NCBI GenBank assembly: GCA_965373045.1
Contig: CBDVEQ010000178.1
Coordinates: forward strand, 1 to 5,403
Direction of reading: 5' to 3'
Source: DAOVDI01 sp965373045
GTDB taxonomy: Bacteria > Acidobacteriota > Aminicenantia > Aminicenantales > Aminicenantaceae
Length of the DNA: 5,403 nt
In this document: positions 1 to 3,428 of the stretch, piece by piece
How the letters are laid out: each line of letters starts with the position of its first letter
Position numbering within the stretch: position 1 is the first letter of the stretch
Translations under genes and position numbers: made by a program
The notes under the pieces: model-generated
The model's database searches: none
What the model was told of the DNA's origin: nothing
What the model saw: the letters and a program-made list of their open reading frames with translations, nothing else

Positions 1-65
1 GTATTTATATACTGCGAACGGACGGCAACGCAGCAGATGGGATAAGATCGGCTTGCCCGGAGGGT

Positions 66-135
66 AAAAAGTTGCGATACATAAAGATAGATCTTTTAAT
101 GATTGTATTGACGCTTAAACGTATCGCAAATTTTT
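66..135. terminator. Long-loop inverted repeat, probable bidirectional terminator
   Basis: Arms 66-80 and 121-135 are inverted repeats matching at 14 of 15 positions. The core is TTGCGATAC / GTATCGCAA, and the outer five bases are A on one side and T on the other. The 40-nt loop holds a second small hairpin (AAAGAT at 83-88, ATCTTT at 91-96). Read leftward, the structure begins 15 bases after the TAG stop of the DUF4097-like gene, and its last arm ends in five T residues. That is what a terminator for this gene would look like. Rightward reading also ends in five T residues, so it could work both ways. The loop is longer than in most intrinsic terminators, so a dispersed palindromic element remains possible. 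Confidence 0.5.
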
Positions 136-149
136 ATGAATAGTCCAGT

Positions 150-920
150 CTATTTTTTGACTTGGCCTTTAACATTAGTAATAGTAACCCCTCCGGAGCC
201 TGCTCTTTTAATGATGACATCCTTCTCAACATTATCTACGCGGATCGAGCCTGAACCATCAGAGATTATGACATCACCCAGGGCGCCTCGAACATGAATG
301 GATCCTGAACCATCTTCAATGATCACCTCGCCATGAATTTCTTCAAGGCTGATATCTCCGGACCCATCCACGATCCCAATATTTCCTTTGATGTCCTGGA
401 ATGTCAACTTGCCTGAACCGTCATCCAAGTTTAGATCACCCTGAACATTCATTATGGTGATTTCTCCGGATCCATCATCTATATTGATATTGCCGAGGAT
501 ATTGTCGATTAAAATCTCACCAGAGCCATCATCTACTTTAAGCTCTATGGTTTTTGGGACAAATACAGTCAGATTGATGGCTTTTGTGCCAAAGGAGAAT
601 AGAGAGACATAGGATTTGAATTTACTGACCAGATAAGCCTTCTGACGCCTCTTTTCGAGCGAAAGCACCAGTTTATCATGGATGAATTTCTTGGTCTTTT
701 GCGTGCTCATTCCCTTGACGATGATCTCTGCCTGAACTTCGATGTTTGAGAGGCCCTCTTTTCCTGTGATTTTTAGAAATCCACTGCCGCAGTCAATATC
801 CAGAAGCGAGATTCCATCCGCTGCAATGGTCAGAGCCTGTGATTTCTCATAGGCAAATGCGGATGTTGCAAAAAATAAAATGAGTATAAACACAATAACC
901 ACTATTAATTTTAATCTCAT
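150..920 (-). CDS. Secreted DUF4097-like beta-solenoid (putative adhesin) protein
   Basis: This 256-residue protein starts with a clear Sec signal peptide: a basic MRLK start, a hydrophobic core to about residue 19, and a likely cut after SAFA (residue 23). The mature N-terminal part (24-125) is mostly alternating hydrophobic strands. It includes one early unit, DCGSG, at 43-47. Residues 130-244 are six DGSG units at exactly 18-residue spacing (D131, D149, D167, D185, D203, D221) and a seventh, degenerate unit (A240-G-S-G). This is typical of a right-handed beta-solenoid, as in the DUF4097/DUF2807 'putative adhesin' families. Their molecular function is poorly known; an extracytoplasmic or envelope-associated role is inferred. 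The ATG at 920 is preceded by GGAGG with a 5-base gap. The gene follows DUF4405 after an 82-bp gap containing a terminator, so it is probably transcribed separately. A partner or ligand cannot be named. Confidence 0.85.
   Translation of the reverse strand: MRLKLIVVIVFILILFFATSAFAYEKSQALTIAADGISLLDIDCGSGFLKITGKEGLSNIEVQAEIIVKGMSTQKTKKFIHDKLVLSLEKRRQKAYLVSKFKSYVSLFSFGTKAINLTVFVPKTIELKVDDGSGEILIDNILGNINIDDGSGEITIMNVQGDLNLDDGSGKLTFQDIKGNIGIVDGSGDISLEEIHGEVIIEDGSGSIHVRGALGDVIISDGSGSIRVDNVEKDVIIKRAGSGGVTITNVKGQVKK
189..533 (-). repeat. Seven in-phase 18-residue (54-bp) coding repeats
   Basis: Within the DUF4097-like protein each unit reads roughly [DE/S/V]-DGSG-x-[IL]-x-[IVF]-x-x-[IVA]-x-G-x-[IVL]-x-[IL]. 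Six units keep the DGSG turn at identical spacing. The last has lost the Asp and is shifted by one residue. Codons for the same DGSG motif differ between units (Gly GGA/GGC/GGT/GGG, Ser TCT/TCC/TCA). The repeats are therefore conserved at protein level but diverged in DNA, which suggests old duplications held by selection rather than recent slippage. The regular turn with inward-facing aliphatic residues is consistent with one solenoid coil per repeat. Confidence 0.85.
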
Positions 921-925
921 TCTTG

Positions 926-946
926 CCTCCGTTTTTTTACGTTATA
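926..946 (-). promoter_or_regulatory. RBS and tentative -10 box of the DUF4097-like gene
   Basis: GGAGG at 926-930 lies five bases before the ATG at 920 and supports that start. Further upstream, TATAAC at 941-946 matches the sigma70 -10 consensus at five of six positions. I see no good -35 hexamer 16-18 bp further upstream, so the promoter is tentative. It would be weak, activator-dependent or use another sigma factor. If it is used, the transcript starts only about 15 bases before the GGAGG. Confidence 0.4.
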
Positions 947-970
947 TTAATAAAGACGAAATACAAAGAG

Positions 971-1002
971 AAAAAGTTCATTGATCAACACTCTGATCAA
1001 TG
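971..1002 (-). terminator. Intrinsic terminator after the DUF4405 gene
   Basis: Directly after the TGA stop (1003-1005) the leftward transcript forms a perfect 9-bp stem, CATTGATCA / TGATCAATG (994-1002 with 979-987), with a 6-nt loop. Three bases later comes a run of five T residues (971-975). The stem is only moderately GC-rich, but geometry and placement are typical of a Rho-independent terminator. It separates DUF4405 from the DUF4097-like gene downstream. Confidence 0.75.
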
Positions 1003-1629
1003 TCATGGACTGGGATTAATTAATTGTATATATATATTTTCCGGTGTTGTTTTATTTGAACGGGCAATTTCCAACAAAGTTGTATTTTGTGGATTATCTG
1101 TATCCACAACAAGGTTTAAATTTATCATTTTTTGCACTAGTTCTTCGATAGACAGGTTTAGAATAGACGCTACTTCCAGGAGTTTTTTCTTTTCAAAGTC
1201 GGATTCTGGAGGTTGAACCGTAATAATATTATTTCCTTTTTTTATAGCTGCTCTCCACACAGGTATTTTCCATAAAGGCGGCCACTGCATTACGGCCGCG
1301 ACCAGAAATAATGATACCAATACAATAGCTGAAAAAATTTCCTTCTTCGAGTTTAAACCTTTTGAAAGCTTGCCTTTCAAATAATTCATAACTATTTTCC
1401 AGTTAAAGAAAAGATGAAGAATAACAAATATAATAAAAAAAACACAGAATAATGTATGTATACCTTCCCACACATTTTTTGAAAGACCCATAAATGACCA
1501 TCCCACCCAATTGGCAATACTTCCTTCCGGTCGAATATACATTGCAATTCCTGAAAGAATTAAGATTAAAAGTGATAATAATAATGTAAATGAAGTGAAA
1601 TTTTTATATTTGAATTTTTTATTTTTCAT
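1003..1629 (-). CDS. DUF4405-type three-helix membrane protein with histidine pair
   Basis: This 208-residue protein has three predicted transmembrane helices at about 12-32, 53-76 and 96-117. A Trp/Pro-rich stretch (QWPPLWKIPVW) follows helix 3. Helix 2 carries H58 and H72, followed by FFNWK. The W-x3-H...H-x-x-x-N/H-W-K pattern is typical of DUF4405 (Pfam PF14358). The 14-residue gap between the histidines resembles haem-binding helices of b-type cytochromes, so a haem or redox role is plausible but unproven. The C-terminal tail holds two similar units, LLEVA at 150-154 and LLEIA at 185-189. Each is followed by a short S/T-x-E-E/N turn, 35 residues apart, and looks like small helical modules of unknown role. 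The start is the first possible codon. No Shine-Dalgarno sequence precedes it, and a strong promoter nearly touches the ATG. The gene is the most AT-rich in the window. A hairpin terminator follows. Confidence 0.75.
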   Translation of the reverse strand: MKNKKFKYKNFTSFTLLLSLLILILSGIAMYIRPEGSIANWVGWSFMGLSKNVWEGIHTLFCVFFIIFVILHLFFNWKIVMNYLKGKLSKGLNSKKEIFSAIVLVSLFLVAAVMQWPPLWKIPVWRAAIKKGNNIITVQPPESDFEKKKLLEVASILNLSIEELVQKMINLNLVVDTDNPQNTTLLEIARSNKTTPENIYIQLINPSP

Positions 1630-1637
1630 TTTTGGGA

Positions 1638-1666
1638 AATATAAGTCAGGATAAAAAAGATGTCAA
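1638..1666 (-). promoter_or_regulatory. Near-consensus sigma70 promoter of DUF4405, leaderless transcript
   Basis: On the leftward strand a perfect -35 box TTGACA (1666-1661) is followed by exactly 17 bp and then TATATT (1643-1638), five of six matches to the -10 consensus. The normal start would fall at about A1631, two bases before the ATG at 1629. This leaves no room for a ribosome binding site, and none is visible. The mRNA is therefore expected to be leaderless or nearly so. The upstream edge of the -35 box touches an inverted repeat (1667-1715), a natural position for a regulator site. Confidence 0.75.
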
Positions 1667-1715
1667 GGACGGCTTGGGAATGAAGGAGGTGAGGCTCTGT
1701 TCATCCAGGCCGTCT
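1667..1715 (-). other. Hairpin with anti-Shine-Dalgarno loop between C45 and DUF4405
   Basis: Left arm 1668-1684 and right arm 1700-1714 pair as GACGGCxTGG / CCAxGCCGTC plus ATGAA / TTCAT, with a 2-nt bulge (1678-1679). On the leftward strand there is one A-C mismatch; on the rightward strand that position is a G-U pair. The 15-nt loop (1685-1699), read leftward, contains CTCACCTCC. With the first two arm bases it gives TCACCTCCTT, identical to the 3' tail of 16S rRNA. A T-rich run (TCTTTTTTAT) begins six bases past the stem. It lies 49 bp beyond the C45 stop and could be that gene's terminator, a 3'-UTR small RNA with a C-rich loop, or an operator for the adjoining promoter. Which of these holds is not visible from sequence. 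Confidence 0.45.
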
Positions 1716-1763
1716 AAATGCATTATTTCTCCTGCAGGGACTCTTATAGACAGATGGATAAGT

Positions 1764-3098
1764 CTATATTGATCTTTTTGTTTTGTTGTCCTTGTTGACC
1801 TTTCTTGTCAATGCTTTGAGTAAATCCAGTTGTGCCCCGGCATTTTGTCGAATCCATGAATCGATGAGATGTATGGCTTCCTTCTTTTTATTCTTTTCTA
1901 AAACACCGACAAGCCTGTCTTCTAATATCTGCTTGTTGAAATAGATATTTTTTTCCAGGCTTTCCCATAAATAATTGCAGCGATTCAGGTCCCGTGCAAC
2001 CGTATACAATTCACCGTTCATCAAGGGTATAGGGGTGTGTTCACCTCCCATGTACAGAGGAAACGACAGGGACTTTGCCGGGAACGATATCCACACGCAT
2101 GTGAGATATTCAGGATAATCAGGATTAATTTCGACCGTCATGCCGGATATGCTGGTGTCAAAACAGATTGATGGTTCTCGTGAAATATTATGAAAAATGT
2201 GAAAATCGATTGGATGGGTGGTGTTTTTCAGAATCTGTGCCGCTTTTGTGTTTCCCCGTATGCTGAAATAAATCTTATTGTTGTGATAGGCAAAAGAGAC
2301 ATTATCAACAGTGTTCTCAACTTCCAGTATAACCCCGTCATTATCGACAAAAAGCCAGTGTGTGGCAGAGCGATTCCCTCCGGCATACCAGTTATGAGCA
2401 ACAAATTTCTGAATTATTTTTAACGCTTCTTCGCAGTTTGATGCAGTCTCCGCGATGTGCCTGAGCATAAAAGTGTTCATCATCCCCCTGTATCCGGGTG
2501 TTCTGGCGACACCCCCGGTATCGGCCGAACCAGCAAGGCCTTTATTATTCACCATCATCATGCAGGACAATACACTCGCATCGCTTACTGCAATAAATTT
2601 GTTAATATTTGGTCTATCCGTATCAATAATGAATACAGACTGTTTTTTTTCCACATTGTCACGATTTTTATGAAAAAATACTGCGCTGTTTTTTATTATT
2701 TTTTTCGAGACCGCGTATGAGGTACATTCGTGGAGGAATAGATTTCTGTAAACACTCGCAATGAACGAAATATACAGTTTTTTGTCTACTCCCGATGCAT
2801 CGGCTATCGCTTTTGCTTCCTCAAGCCAGTGAGGAGCTATGTGATGTGCAATCTCAACGAATTTTTCCGAGCGTTGAATAAGCGTTTCTCTGGAGATATT
2901 GTTTTCGCGGGACGGTTTTAAGAAATAATTGTTAAAATCGTTCAATATTGCATCTTTATTTATAATTCCCCATACTTTCCCGATTTCCTCAGGACTACCG
3001 GCTAATTTAATTGTCTTAACAGTGTTTTCTGCATAAGCCGAAGAAAAAAACAGAACCGCTGATAAAATTACGACAGCAAATGCTGTGTATCTTGGCAT
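1764..3098 (-). CDS. Secreted C45-family autoproteolytic acyltransferase/hydrolase
   Basis: This 444-residue protein begins with a signal peptide cut after AYA (residue 23). A family-typical GSPEEIGKVWG segment follows at 34-44, then a helical region. The HECTSYA motif places the presumed nucleophile at C125. In this Ntn-hydrolase family (MEROPS C45, relatives of isopenicillin-N acyltransferase and choloylglycine hydrolases) the precursor cuts itself just before this Cys, here at E124/C125. That would leave a beta chain of about 320 residues with an N-terminal Cys. Further family-like segments are NRD at 145-147, MMVNNKGLAG at 181-190 and THWLFVDNDG at 246-255. The reaction is amide-bond hydrolysis or acyl transfer; the substrate cannot be inferred. 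The signal peptide points to action outside the cytoplasm. The start at 3098 was chosen because AGGAGG lies seven bases upstream and a signal peptide follows. An in-frame ATG at 3206 would add 36 residues and bury the signal. Confidence 0.8.
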   Translation of the reverse strand: MPRYTAFAVVILSAVLFFSSAYAENTVKTIKLAGSPEEIGKVWGIINKDAILNDFNNYFLKPSRENNISRETLIQRSEKFVEIAHHIAPHWLEEAKAIADASGVDKKLYISFIASVYRNLFLHECTSYAVSKKIIKNSAVFFHKNRDNVEKKQSVFIIDTDRPNINKFIAVSDASVLSCMMMVNNKGLAGSADTGGVARTPGYRGMMNTFMLRHIAETASNCEEALKIIQKFVAHNWYAGGNRSATHWLFVDNDGVILEVENTVDNVSFAYHNNKIYFSIRGNTKAAQILKNTTHPIDFHIFHNISREPSICFDTSISGMTVEINPDYPEYLTCVWISFPAKSLSFPLYMGGEHTPIPLMNGELYTVARDLNRCNYLWESLEKNIYFNKQILEDRLVGVLEKNKKKEAIHLIDSWIRQNAGAQLDLLKALTRKVNKDNKTKRSI

Positions 3099-3105
3099 GA
3101 AGTAT

Positions 3106-3111
3106 CCTCCT
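3106..3111 (-). promoter_or_regulatory. Strong RBS fixing the C45 start
   Basis: AGGAGG on the leftward strand sits seven bases before the ATG at 3098. It is the best ribosome site near any in-frame start of this gene. It supports the 444-residue form that begins with the signal peptide. Confidence 0.8.
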
Positions 3112-3280
3112 GCTATATTTATTTCAAGAGCAATAGAATGCTCATAAACTACGCATAATCTCACAGTCTCTACGGGGAATATATGATAGCCGGATGAAAA
3201 GTGCAAATTATCCCTCTGAGATGTTAGCGAAAATTAGTCTCAAAACTGGTTCGAAAAATGGGGGTCATATCCGTTCTTTA

Positions 3281-3308
3281 TTGACAAAAAATATTTGTTC
3301 TGTATAGT
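3281..3308 (+). promoter_or_regulatory. Sigma70-like promoter of the GWxTD gene
   Basis: A perfect TTGACA (3281-3286) is followed by 16 bp and TATAGT (3303-3308), five of six matches to the -10 consensus. Transcription should start near 3315, giving a leader of about 114 nt before the GTG at 3429. The leader is A-rich and contains a weak hairpin, ATATTCC/GGATAT (3388-3408), just ahead of the ribosome site. I see no recognised riboswitch. Confidence 0.65.
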
Positions 3309-3416
3309 ATTGGCAATATAGGAGATAAAAGGGCCTAAATTTAGCAAAATGAATCGAAATTAAAACAACCCAAAAAAGCAAATTCTTATATTCCGCATCG
3401 CTGGATATGAAACGAT

Positions 3417-3422
3417 AAGGAG
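3417..3422 (+). promoter_or_regulatory. RBS deciding the GTG start of the GWxTD gene
   Basis: AAGGAG lies six bases before the GTG at 3429. The codons that follow give a basic start and a hydrophobic signal segment. There is no in-frame ATG until deep inside the protein, so GTG is the supported start. Confidence 0.8.
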
Positions 3423-3428
3423 TTACCC

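Larger units (their letters stand above)
3099..3428. other. 330-bp divergent intergenic region
   Basis: This AT-rich spacer separates the leftward C45 gene from the rightward GWxTD gene. It holds the C45 ribosome site (3106-3111), a weak 5-bp hairpin GAGCA/TGCTC (3128-3143) in the C45 leader, a sigma70-like promoter for GWxTD (3281-3308) and the GWxTD ribosome site (3417-3422). I found no convincing promoter for the C45 gene; the only candidates match both consensus boxes poorly. The stretch 3254-3290, with G-rich AATGGGGGTCAT followed by TTGACAAA, resembles dispersed mobile-element ends, but only weakly. No plausible gene lies here. Confidence 0.6.

Noticed and set aside
923..1216. 97-codon plus-strand frame
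   Set aside because: It spans the DUF4405 terminator and is antisense to the DUF4405 C-terminus, with no coding features.
1683..1692. Remnant of a 16S rRNA 3' end
   Set aside because: Only the 10-nt TCACCTCCTT matches. The upstream sequence does not resemble the conserved end of 16S rRNA.
1745..1768. Inverted repeat TATAGAC/GTCTATA across the C45 stop codon
   Set aside because: It is a 7-bp AT-rich stem with a 10-nt loop and no following T-run, so it is not supported as a terminator.
1680..1772. 30-codon plus-strand frame starting at ATG 1680
   Set aside because: The perfect AAGGAGGTGA lies after, not before, this ATG, and the frame runs into the end of the C45 gene. The peptide has no recognisable feature.
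2190..2720. Three short plus-strand frames inside the C45 gene
   Set aside because: They are antisense to a well-supported coding region and show no family features.
3099..3206. 36-codon N-terminal extension of the C45 gene from an ATG at 3206
   Set aside because: It would place a good signal peptide internally, and the AGGAGG site belongs to the start at 3098.
3265..3410. 8-bp inverted match TCATATCC / GGATATGA flanking the GWxTD promoter and leader
   Set aside because: An 8-mer match over about 140 bp is within chance expectation, and it does not extend.
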